Source of the DNA: Hyperoplus lanceolatus
Taxonomy: Eukaryota; Chordata; Actinopteri; Uranoscopiformes; Ammodytidae
NCBI GenBank assembly: GCA_026929865.2
Contig: CM049397.1
Coordinates: 30,731,698-30,795,697 of the forward strand
Reading direction: 5' to 3'
Length of the DNA stretch: 64,000 nt
The notes beneath the pieces are model-generated. The model had not been told where the DNA came from and searched no databases. It saw only the letters and a program-made list of their open reading frames with translations. Below are positions 13,144 through 64,000 of the stretch, one piece after another (position 1 is the stretch's first letter; each line of letters begins with the position of its first letter). The position numbers and the translations under genes were made by a program.

Positions 13144-13589
13144 CGTAGCAGCAACGCCGAAGGACAACTGCCGGCTCCAGATTACAGCTCAGACCATGAG
13201 AGAGATCAGGGCAGAGAGGAGGGTGCCCCACCCATAACAAGCCCACCTCTTGCTCATTCAATCTCTCCTACAACCACCCTTTCTCCATCCTCTCCTGATC
13301 TGGGATTCAAGGAAATCATATGTACCCCCAGCAGTCAACGTCCCACTCAACTCGCCAATCTAAGCCACAGTGCCCGGCTCTTCGCCCCTCCACGCACACC
13401 CCCTTCGATCCCACCGCGACGTCATCATCATCAGGCTTGGGAGACTGATGATGTCAGCACTTGTTGATATGTGCCGGGCCGCGGCTACACAGTTATCGCC
13501 TTCGACTCACAGGATAAGCCGGGGCCCTGTTTTTCAAGGTTTATCTCAAGAAACGGGAACCCGTTATCAAATCTGATAAGCATTCCTCT

Positions 13590-14627
13590 TCAGCCACAAT
13601 CTGCTGAAATAAATCGGGCTGACAATGCTTCGAACACACTAAATTTAGCTTTATTAAACATCAGATCCTTGGCAGGTAAAACATTTTTAATTAATGATCT
13701 TATTACTAGGCACAATCTTAATTTTATGTTTTTAACTGAAACTTCGTTAGACCAAAATAACAGCTCAGCTGTTCTGATAGAGTCCGCCCCCCCAAACTAC
13801 ACTTTCGTGAGTGAAGCCAGAGTGCATAAAAAAGGAGGGGGGTTGCTATTTTGATTAAAGAATCTCTACAATGCAAAAAGATGTCTTATGGAAATTTTGA
13901 TTCATTTGAGTATGTGGCTCTCCAGTTAAATTCAGCCTCTAGAGCTATTTTCATTAATATCTACCGGCCACCGAAATACTGTACAATCTTTTTAGATGAC
14001 CTTTCTGAGCTGCTGTCTGTAATCTGTATTGAGTTTCACTGTGTATTAATTGTTGGAGTCTTAAATATTCATATCGACAAACCCGAGGACAGATGTGCGA
14101 AAGAACTGTGCTGTGTCCTTGACAACTTTGGACTAAATCAGCATGTTGACAAACCAACTCATAACAAAGAGCACACTTTGGACCTTATCATTTCCAGAGG
14201 AATGAACATTTCAGACGTAACAGTGGCAGATATAGGTCCCCTCTCAGACCATTCCTGTTTATTTTTTGAGAGTAAAATGTCTGTGCACACAACTGATCAA
14301 TCAAAAGTAATCAAAAAACGGTATATTACAGAAAATACCAGTGAAACATTTATTCAAGCATTTTCTTTAATACCACCCCTCCCCTGTAACTCAGTTAATG
14401 AGCTTTTAGACAACTTTAACGGCAAAATTACAAGTGTTATAGATGCTATTGCGCCCACTAAGATGAAGGTTGTCTCTGGTAAGAAAAGATCTCCTTGGAG
14501 AAATGCTCCGCAGGTCAGAATAGAAAAAGAGAGTGCCGTAAAGCAGAACGCAGGTGACGAAAAACAAATCTCCAGGTTCATTATGACATCTTCAAAGAGA
14601 AACTTTGCACTTTTAACTCAGAGATGA
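13590..14627 (+). pseudogene. LINE ORF2 endonuclease domain, frameshifted
   Basis: NLALLNIRSLAGKTFLINDL and NFMFLTETSL open the AP-endonuclease-like domain. A single-base shift in the G-run near 13838 moves it to a second frame with FINIYRPPKY and HTLDLIISRGM, and then VADIGPLSDHSCLF, the terminal SDH block. A second shift near 14580 ends the frame. Confidence 0.88.
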
Positions 14628-14633
14628 AAAGTG

Positions 14634-16219
14634 CAAGGCAGTCTTTCTTTTCTGACATCATCACCAAAAACAACAACAATGCACGTGCCCTGTTTGCTAC
14701 TGTCGACAAACTAACAAACCCTCCAGTGTCAGTATAGCGTCTGAACATCTCTCCACGAGGGCCTGCAATGAATTTGCCTCCTTCTTTACTGAGAAAATTC
14801 ACAAAATTAGACAAGCTGTCACTGCATCAATACAAAGTTCAACATATGTGTTATCGCTATGCCCACTTAAAATCAATCCAAATGCAATGACACAAAAACC
14901 TGGAGGACATTATACAACACCTGAACTCCTCCTCCTGTTGCCTTGACATTCTTCCCACAGGCTTCTTTAAAACTGTTTTTAGCTGTATGGCCTCAGATGT
15001 TCTACAAATTGTCAACATGTCCCTTCGGACAAGCGTATTCCCACAGGTCCTGAAAACAGCAGTCATCAAGCCACTCCTAAAAAAGAACAATCTAGATACA
15101 TCGCTCATGAACAATTATAGGCCCATATCTAACCTACCATTTTTAAGCAAAATCATTGAAAAAGCTGTTTATCAACAGCTAAATAACTACCTAGCAATGA
15201 GCAACTGCTTTGATGTTTTCCAGTCAGGATTTCGACAACACCACAGCACTGAGACTGCTCTGGTTAAGGTCCTCAATGACATCCACTTAAACACAGACAG
15301 TGGCAAAAGTTCTGTTTTAGTTTTACTGGATCTCAGTGCCGTTTTTGACACAGTTGACCACAACATATTACTAGATCGACTAGCAAACTGTGTTGGACTT
15401 TCTGGAACTGTACTAAACTGGTTTGAATCCTACTTAAAGGACAGAGACTACTATGTGTCAATAGGCAATTTCCCATCCGAGCGGACACATATTGAATGCG
15501 GGGTCCCCCAAGGTTCCATTCTTGGGCCTCTTCTGTTTAACATCTACATGCTCCCACTAGCTCAGATTATGAATAAGAACAAATTATGCTACCATAATTA
15601 TGCAGACGACACACAAATTTACATAACCATATCACCAGGAGACTACAGTCCGATACAAGCACTAAGTAAGTGCATTGAATAAATCAATGATTGGATGTGC
15701 CAAAATTTCCTTCAATTAAACAACGACAAAACTGAAGTAATTGTCTTCGGTGCCAAAGATGAACAATTAAAAGTCAGCGCACAGCTTACATCTGTTATGC
15801 TAGAAACCACACACCAAGCCAGAAATCTTGGTGTTGTCATAGACTCCGACTTGAATTTCAAGAAACACATTAAATCAATTAATAAGTCAGCATACTACCA
15901 CCTTAAAAACATATCAAGAATTAAAGGACTTATATCTCAGCAAGATTTAGAAAAACTTGTCCATGCATTTATCTTTAGTAGACTTGACTACTGTAACAGT
16001 GTTCTTGCAGGCCTTCCAAAAAAATCTATCAGACAGCTTCAGCTAATCCAGAACGCTGCTGCTCGAGTCCTCACTAGGACCAAAAAAGTGGATCACATTA
16101 CCCCAGTTCTGAGGTCTTTACACTGGCTTCCTGTCACTCAAAGAATTGATTTCAAAATACTAATGTTGGTTTATAAAGCACTAAATGGTTTAGCGCCAAA
16201 ATCTGCTGATACGTTATGA
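14634..16219 (+). pseudogene. LINE ORF2 reverse transcriptase, broken
   Basis: Fragments ARQSFFSDIITKNNNNARAL and CNEFASFFTEKIHKIRQAV precede the reverse transcriptase. That holds NNYRPISNLPFLSKIIEKAV, GFRQHHSTETALVKVLNDIH, LLDLSAVFDTVDH, GVPQGSILGPLLFNIYM and the catalytic YADD box. An in-frame TAA near 15680 separates it from FLQLNNDKTEVIVFG and the C-terminal LVYKALNGLAPK region. The DLSAVFD block keeps its Asp residues. Confidence 0.92.
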
Positions 16220-16573
16220 ACCGTCCAGAGCCCTTAGGTCGTCTGGGACAGGTTTACTTACAGTCCAAAGAGTTAAGACTAAATGAGGAGAAGCAGCTTT
16301 TAGTTTTTAGGCACCAAGTATCTGGAACATACTCCCAGAAAACTTGAGGTCTGCTGCAACCCTCAGTTCTTTTAAATCGAGTCTGAAGACTTTTCTGTTT
16401 CCATTTTAACCTGTAATTCTTATTTCATTTAAATGTTTTACTTCTTTTCATTCGCTTTTAAATGTCTTCTAATGTGTTTTATGTATTTTAATCTTGCCCC
16501 TGTAAAGCACTTTGAATGGCCTTGTGTTTGAATTGTGCTATATAAATAAACTTGCCTTGCCTAGCCTAGCCTA

Positions 16574-17792
16574 GTTGTTGAACGTTTTGAAAGGTTGACT
16601 CAATTCATCTGCCCAATTAACAACTTACTGTGATGTGCTGTATTAAGACAACACAGGGCGTACAAACCAACTTGTATATCAACTCTGTTTTTACATTTTT
16701 AGTGAACTATGTGGAATATCTCAAAATAGGCTTACATCTTATCACAATTTATCGTGATATATCAAATAGTGATCCATGTATCGTGATGCAGTCCTATCTT
16801 GAAGTCCTTGCCAATACGCAGCAGCACTAAAGGCTAATGTTGTATATATTGTTAGCCTCATAGCATACTTGCCTAAATCATATTTACTCTACTATACCTT
16901 TACTCTACATCTACTCTATTCTACATCTACTCTACTCTACCCTACTCTATAACCCTTACAGTATGACTTAGGCAATTATGCTATTAGGCTAACGAAAAGT
17001 AGATGTAGAATAGAGTAGATGTAGAGTAAAAGTAGAGTAGAGTTAATGTGATTTAGGCAAGTATGCTTTGGCTAAAAAACATATAGTTACAAAGGGACTT
17101 CTAATAGTGGGACAGAGAGGTAGAGTGGAGTTAAATTGTTCCTACACAGACATAAGAGCTTGTTTGTCTAATTTATTCCACTATTACATTTACAATTTTT
17201 TGCAGTTTTTTTTTTTTTCTATTTTAGTTTTCTCTATAATTTTGTTTTTTCAATTTCAAAGCCTATTAGAAAGTCATTTAGTGTCAGACAATATGCTTTT
17301 AGATTGCTTCCATGGTTTGTTTATCAAGGACACTCTGCTCTCAAAGTTAAGATGCACGTTTTATTTTCTATTTCCTCCGTCAAGGTTATGCCTGTGTTTA
17401 CCAGCAATTCGGCGTTGATTTGAGCTCAACTTCAGTGCCATGGACGGATCCTTTCGCGCTTATAAAAATATGTAAATTAGTGAGAACAAACTGAAAAAGC
17501 TGCGAACAGGCAGATATGCAGATTCACAGTCACACACACACATACACGGGTGGCTCATTCCCTTTTCTACACCTAGAATTTATATTATTTTACCATAAAC
17601 CCAAATGTATATTTACTTACATTGAGCTTCCTGGTTATCATATATGTCAAAGCAAAATTGTTTGGAAGACAGAGCAAAGGAAACTCTATACGATTAATTT
17701 AATTTCGGAATATTTTTTTTTATTAATAAAATATTTACTGTAAAAAATGTATTATGCTGAAAGCAGGCTATGGGACAGACACCATTTTTTAA
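16574..17792. other. intergenic with one inverted repeat
   Basis: Apart from the CTACT inverted repeat (16866-17066), only AT-rich sequence and a T-run near 17209 are seen. Confidence 0.55.
16866..17066. repeat. imperfect inverted repeat built on CTACT units
   Basis: The left arm, ATAGCATACTTGCCTAAATC followed by CTACTCT-type repeats, is mirrored by AGTAGATGTAGAATAGAGTA and GATTTAGGCAAGTATGCT on the right. Arms are about 75-90 bp with a short centre near 16965. Confidence 0.85.
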
Positions 17793-18090
17793 AGGTTGAA
17801 AAGCTGCTTTAACTCGTGGCCAATTTTGCTTCAATTTCAAGCTGAACACACCCAAATAATATAATACAAAGTCTCTTTTTGATATAGGAATAGCATTGAG
17901 AAACACAAATTGACCCATAAAGTTGGTTATATTCAGCCCAGAATAATAATAAGAAGCATACTAGTAACTGGTAACACCAGCTTTAAAAAAAAATGGCATC
18001 AACTTTTTCTGGATGTTTTAGTCATAATGATTGAGCTGCCATTTTGAAAGGCAGCTTTGCTTTCTTTATCTTCCTCCCACAGGTCTCTGC
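17793..18090. repeat. dispersed repeat, copy 1
   Basis: It shares AAGGTTGAAAAGCTGCTTTA, TCTTTTTGATATAGGAATAG, AAAGTTGGTTATATTCAGCC and ATGATTGAGCTGCCATTTTG with 19508-19830, in the same orientation. Confidence 0.8.
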
Positions 18091-19187
18091 ATATGCTTGG
18101 CTCTGTGAACTGCATTCCACTGCACACAGCACAGAGCACAGAGCCTCAGCTATGGAGCTACTTTAACTTTAATTGAAGGTCAACAGTTAGCTTCAAACTG
18201 TGTTAATGGGATAAGAGTAGAATATTTAATAATGGTCTCTGATAAATTTAGCTTCAACCTTTATGTTTTAAACATCGAGCCATTATGGTATCGAACCCGT
18301 GTGGCTTTAGCATGTGTGTGTATGTGTATGTGTGTGTGTGTGTGTGTGTCTGTGTGTTGAAACAAACGTGTGAATATTATATGCCATTTCTCTACTTAAA
18401 AAAAGGCCAATGCATTCTACGCGTTGCACCATTAAGTTTAAGGTCAACTTTATTATCCAGAAAGTAGAAAATGTTCTTTTGCTTCACAACAAAAAAACAA
18501 CATGGGGAAACAAAACAGAACAGCCCATCAAGGACGACCTGTCATCCATAATATAGGCAATCAATTAGCTAATTCAACAAGTGAAATATCAATGGGGCCT
18601 GCAATGCAATTTAATCATTTGAAAATTCAATAAATGATTTTGCCTGTACTAAAGTGTAATAATTAAACATTTTAATTTATACGAGTTTTGTACAATCCAT
18701 AATTCTAAAAGCCTTTAAATGTACAGTAGGCCTATGTATATTTCAGCATGTCAGTTTGTTTTCTTCCATCATCACACTATTGAGGATGCAGCTTTGTCGG
18801 TCTTTTCTTTTGAGTTTCTCAGTAAACTTACATTTTATCAACTTCACACTCGGTGGGTGTATGTTGCAGAGAGGACTCTAGGGATTTCAGTGCCGTGTGG
18901 ATCAGCTCGTTACTTTTCATCGTTAGAAGTGTGCAAGGTAAGGTGTCACTGAAGTGTATAGGGCCCACAAACTGGGTCACTCACCACTGTGTGAATCGCA
19001 TACAGGTTGCAACCATCAAGGGAAATAATATGCAGCTATCTTCCACTGCTCCGGTGGTGTAGAGCAAGGGTGGCAGTACATAATGCAGCCAAGGTTAGAG
19101 TTGTATTCCTTTAGAGCAAGAAGACTGTCTGCACGGATGGAGGAAATATCAAGTAGTGTAATACTATAGTCATGGAAAAAGTTATAG
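18091..19187. other. intergenic, short GT repeat only
   Basis: A (GT)n of about 25 bp lies near 18328. AGGTCAACTTTATTATCC near 18440 resembles the tail of a retroposon in the minus orientation. Nothing else is recognised. Confidence 0.5.
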
Positions 19188-19191
19188 TTAA

Positions 19192-19451
19192 AGCTGGGGT
19201 ATATGATTTCTGATTGTTCAAAGTTAACATGAGCTGTACACCTTGACAAATCCGAGCGAGGCTCCGATTCTGTTCTTATTGGCTGTTGGGACTGTACATT
19301 CACTTTGGCACGACTTTGTTGGTGTTGACTAGAGCGTGTCAGGGAGGGACCATAGGGGAGGGACCAAAGAGAAGAAGTGGAGCGGTTGAGGTATTTGGAT
19401 TCAAATCTCTATCCCAACTGCCATTTTCTCCTCAAATCCTCCACCCCAGTT
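19192..19451. mobile_element. TTAA-flanked MITE, copy A
   Basis: 260 bp from AGCTGGGGTATATGATTTCT to CACCCCAGTT, flanked by TTAA. It is the same family as 48365-48633. Confidence 0.75.
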
Positions 19452-19507
19452 TTAATATATTCATAATTCTGAACGGGAGAGACATTGTCCATGTTTAAAG
19501 TTATTGT

Positions 19508-19830
19508 TCAAGGTTGAAAAGCTGCTTTAACTCATTGTGGCCAATTTTGCATCCTTTTCAAGCTGAACACACCTCAAGAATATATTACAAAGTCTCTATT
19601 TGATATAGGAATAACATTGAGAAACACAAATTGACTCATAAAGTTGGTTATATTCAGCCCAGAATAAGAAGAAGTGTACTAGTTTCTACTTTAACACAAG
19701 CTGTAAAAAAATTGGCATCAAAGTGTGTTAAGAACGTTTTCTGGTTGTTTTAGTCATAATGATTGAGCTGCCATTTTGAAAGCAGCTTTGCTTTTTTATT
19801 TCTTTATCTCCCTCACTCAGCTCTCTGCCG
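19508..19830. repeat. dispersed repeat, copy 2
   Basis: The second copy of the 17.8-kb repeat, about 1.7 kb away in the same orientation, with small indels. It starts just beyond the TTAA MITE copy A. I do not recognise the family. Confidence 0.8.
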
Positions 19831-20989
19831 ATTTAGCTCTGCCACGACAAACAATTAATCAACGTTGTGTCAACGGCTTAAATAACCGACATTCATTTAT
19901 ACGAAAAAGTTACACACTAAAGTTTTAAACAGAGGAGCAGCACAATGAAATGTAAGATATATTTTTTTAGATATATAATAATTTGATTTGAATATTGTAT
20001 TATTGTGTCATGCATTAGCATGCCCAGCCCACAAGGGCTTACAAGACACCATTATAAAACACAGACAGACCAAAAACCAAAAGTAGATGCTAAACAATAC
20101 TAACATTAACGATATAAACCATCCTGACGTTTCATCCAGGCTTTAGTCACAAAAGAGGCTAACTTATAAACATTAAAGGTAATATATTGATTACCTTAAA
20201 TGAATTAAATAAATCTTATAATCTATCTATAAAGCAAGAAACGTCTGTTTGTCTGCGACTCGCACATCTAGTCATATGTTAGTCAGATCGGTCTGAGCTT
20301 CCGGATATTGTTTGCACACGATACAAAGGTGTGCATCCTTCATTGATTTTGACTGCACTAGTCTTATCTGTCATGACAAAGATTTTTTTAGTACTTGCAG
20401 ACATCTTGCGTCCAAACTCCACTTAAAAGGCAGCAGCAGTTACAGTTTTGTGACTAAAAACATTGAATAGAATTTGAAGTTTTTCTATTTTTTTGCACTG
20501 GCACAAACATTAGGTAGAAACGATTCCTACTGTAAAAACAAAACACGCAAAACAACATATATCATGTGCAGAAAATTTTATTTGCCCCTGGGGCCATGAG
20601 TTACAACCACAAAGACACTGTGCAAAGAAAGCAAAGATTAAGTCACACTTATGAAGAGTTGGTAAGCACAAATAATACACAAACCCAAAATGATATATCT
20701 GCAGAAGTGCACCGTATATATTGTCAAGAATAAGTATTCATGCTATAAACATAAACACATAAAAAAAATTAGGGGCTAATACAGAAACACAAAACACCTC
20801 AATCCCAATGTATAAATCAATACATTGTTTTGAAATATACTGCTATATTCAATGTAATGAAATCAGAATTTTTTTAATTCCATAATACTGTTTTCGTTGT
20901 AATATTTGTCTATCGTCTTTAATAGTCTGCTGAGACTTGTTTTTTTTAGTGGCTCTACAAAGCTACATTTACTGCTATGACAGATGCTG
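19831..20989. other. intergenic, nothing firm
   Basis: AT-rich. TATAAAGCAAGAAACGTCTG near 20230 and the following CG-containing stretch may be part of a mobile element, but no ends were found. Confidence 0.45.
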
Positions 20990-21503
20990 GATTAACTCAA
21001 CAAGTCACGGTGTTTAACCAAATTATCTGCTGCCTAAAGTGAGCTCTTAGGTCCTCAAATAAGGGTCTTCTCCACATCCCCCAATCCAGACTCAAACAAA
21101 AAGGTGACTGGGCCTTCACAGTAGCGGCTCCACGCTTGTGGAACCAACTGCCACCTGACATACGTGATGCCCCCTCCATTTATGCCTTTAAATCAAGGCT
21201 CAAAACCCATCTGTTCAACCTGGCTTTCCCTCCCCATTAGCTATCTGACCTCTGCACTACTGTCTATGTTTGTGTGCGTCTGCACTACTGTCTATGTTTG
21301 TGTGCGTCTGCACTACTGTCTATGTGTGTGTGTGGATGTCTGGGTTATATGTCTTTTATATTTTTATCTTTATTTTTTCTATTGTTGTTGTTATTTTGCC
21401 TTCATGTTGGCCTACTGAATGCACTATGTACAGCACTTTGGTCAGTGCAAACTGTTATAAGTGTGCTTTTATAAATAAATTTTACTTACTTACTTACTTA
21501 CTA
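20990..21503 (+). mobile_element. L2-type LINE 3' end fragment
   Basis: The plus frame at about 21057-21240 gives VAAPRLWNQLPPDIRDAPS and FKSRLKTHLFNLAF, the usual end of L2/CR1 ORF2. The 3' UTR contains a 28-bp tandem repeat, and the element ends ATAAATAAATTTTACTTAC followed by (TTAC)n. Confidence 0.85.
21250..21335 (+). repeat. 28-bp minisatellite, three units
   Basis: Three consecutive copies of TCTGCACTACTGTCTATGTT plus TGTGTGCG, the last one degenerate, inside the LINE 3' region. Confidence 0.85.
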
Positions 21504-22956
21504 TTGCTCATGAGGCTCGTCCTCTTTAGCCCTCTCAATTTAAAAAACATAACCACTCATTTCCGAGTGACACAACTGCAACAAGCACTGAACAACTTGA
21601 AAGCATTGAAAGAAAGGATACATGAAACGCGTGGACTCAGCTAAAATGATGTGCCGCCTACATAATGTAAGGTTACATTTTTATCTCAATAGAGGCAGTT
21701 AAAAAATAAAAAATATATGCTTTTAGCATACATGGCCATTTCAAATTAGGCTTAAAGTCGTCGGGCCGAACGACTGATGTTTTGCTGTGCAGTTGAGATG
21801 AATATAGACTGAAGAAATTGTTCGCTAAGGTCTGCTTTTACACAGCCACTGTTGGTATGTCTGTCAAGCTTTATATACGTAGGCCTACTTATTCTTGAAA
21901 TGCTATGTCATTTTTATTGTAGACACAGGTTGATGAAAGAAGGGTTTCCATTTTTTAGCCAGGAACCGTTGATTTTGCTCAAAGATCTATTGTCGTTGGC
22001 CGGTTTGATCAACTGTAGACAGCTGGTTAATTGAGCTTGGTCATATCACGCTAAATACAGAAGCTAATTAGTCGTATGTAATGTATCATAAGTACAGTAG
22101 GGAAACATGTAAAAATGTGTCTGTAATTCTGCTTTAATCTAACCCTGTTTGAATGCTTAGCTTATTTACTTGTTCATATTTTCAAATGGTATGGTTTCAC
22201 TTATGACGTTTCAAGAGACACGGTGTTGACTGTTAAATGAGGACTAACCAGTGAGTTTGGCTTATATATTAACACACTGTTTAGTCCTTTCTTTACTGAG
22301 AAAAATATTCTACTACTATGGCACCATGCACGCCTCTTTAATTTACAGAGAAATATAAAGGTTGACAGGCTAACACTGCGTAGTAACAGCTGCTATGCTA
22401 TGATTGGACAATCGCTGGTTTGGGGGGGAGGGGTTTAGCAAACAATCAATTCATCTCCAATATTTGGCACTACACGAAGTGAAACAATGAAAAACCAAAA
22501 CATTTAATTGATTGCCATTTTCTTTTTAAATCACCTCTGGCTATCCAAGCCAACCTGGATGACCTTGGTTATATATTCATATATGTATATATATATTTTA
22601 ATTTGACTAAAAGTGCAAGCAAGTACAAATAAAGCAAAAGCGCTTATAGCATGTCCAAATCTTTTTTTTTCCCAAAAAATGTTGCTCCATACTGAATTTC
22701 TTTAAAGCACAGAGTTAAAAAATATACTACAAAATCGTCTTAAAAAGAGGAATACAAGCAGATAGGTATTGCCGTTTGCTTATTGATTATTAGTAATACA
22801 TTTCAAAGCTGGTGGGAGAAGGTGCAACAATACACAGTACAGACAGACACACATTAAGTGAAATAAAGAACAAAGTAAAGGACCTGAAAAAAAAAAAAGC
22901 TAATGGAACTCATCCTCCATTTCTCTCCAAGTGCTATAAACAACATCCTCACATAT
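21504..22956 (-). other. candidate smarca2 3' UTR and downstream
   Basis: If e18 is right, the 3' UTR lies here on the minus strand. Candidate signals: ATTAAA near 22595, 22502 and 22337, and AATAAA at 21913-21918. The sequence is AT-rich, with no other gene seen. Confidence 0.4.
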
Positions 22957-63816
<40,860 letters not shown>

Positions 63817-64000
63817 CTGTAAGAAAAAAAGGGAAAAAAATTATTTCGAAATACTTAAAAGTTCCTTAGAGGAACTTTAAGGGACCCCTAAGAGTCAGAG
63901 CATTAATTGAAATGTCTATTATCAAATTTCATATTATAATTGGTTGGATAAACATCAGAGGAGAGAAAAATCCGGCACAGCGCCATAGCTTTCTGAAGCG
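63817..64000 (-). other. start of smarca2 intron upstream of e01
   Basis: AT-rich intron sequence with a T-rich polypyrimidine tract (on the minus strand) just before the e01 acceptor. No upstream exon is present before the window ends. Confidence 0.8.

Larger units (their letters stand above)
10230..16573 (+). mobile_element. L2-type LINE, decayed, interrupted by an LTR element
   Basis: A plus-strand non-LTR retrotransposon. The 5' end is uncertain (about 10.23 kb). A first ATG at 10379 opens an ORF1 whose early part is split by the LTR element at 10570-12204. It then has an SGNH/esterase-like ORF1 domain, an apurinic-type endonuclease and a reverse transcriptase. It ends with CTATATAAATAAACTTGCCT and (CCTAG)n, the kind of repetitive tail expected for L2/CR1 LINEs. 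At least three frameshifts and several stops make it inactive. Confidence 0.9.

Overview
The window is vertebrate nuclear DNA, almost certainly from a teleost fish. It has long AT-rich introns, very long (CA)n/(GT)n microsatellites, and a dense mix of Tc1/mariner, hAT, piggyBac and PIF/Harbinger transposons, L2-type LINEs and tRNA-derived SINEs. The only host gene I can support is on the minus strand. It is the 3' half of smarca2 (BRM), the SWI/SNF (BAF) chromatin-remodelling ATPase.

Gene layout, transcription running right to left. Seventeen exons between 63816 and 29865, plus a probable 30-bp terminal exon at 22957-22986, join with consistent phase into 779 codons and a stop. They encode the end of the SNF2 ATPase N-lobe (DEGH box, LTGTPLQN), the helicase C-lobe ([21 protein letters not shown]), the SnAC region, a lysine-rich AT-hook, the bromodomain and the acidic tail. 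Paralogue-diagnostic residues match smarca2, not smarca4. The N-terminal half (QLQ, HSA, BRK, Walker A) lies beyond the right edge.

Introns carry most of the notable structure. The 6.5-kb intron 14 holds a hAT element (31876-37308, 8-bp target-site duplication) into which a 3.9-kb piggyBac-type element (32590-36489, TTAA duplication) has inserted; the piggyBac is an inverted duplication of itself with arms of about 1.8 kb. Intron 13 holds a Tc1 element that is also folded back on itself. Three exons (e08, e10, e16) have 35-62 bp partial duplicates spanning their own splice junction 170-197 bp away. Introns 2 and 11 have tRNA-like SINE heads close to splice sites.

Positions 1 to about 22900 lie downstream of smarca2 and hold no host coding gene that I recognise. 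The main content is a decayed L2-type LINE (about 10230-16573), whose ORF1 is interrupted by a 1635-bp non-autonomous LTR element with two 354-bp LTRs that look identical. MITEs, SINEs and microsatellites fill much of the rest.

No CRISPR array, functional tRNA/rRNA gene or unknown gene cluster is visible. The most interesting material is structural: nested and folded-back transposons, junction-spanning exon fragments, and the remote terminal exon.
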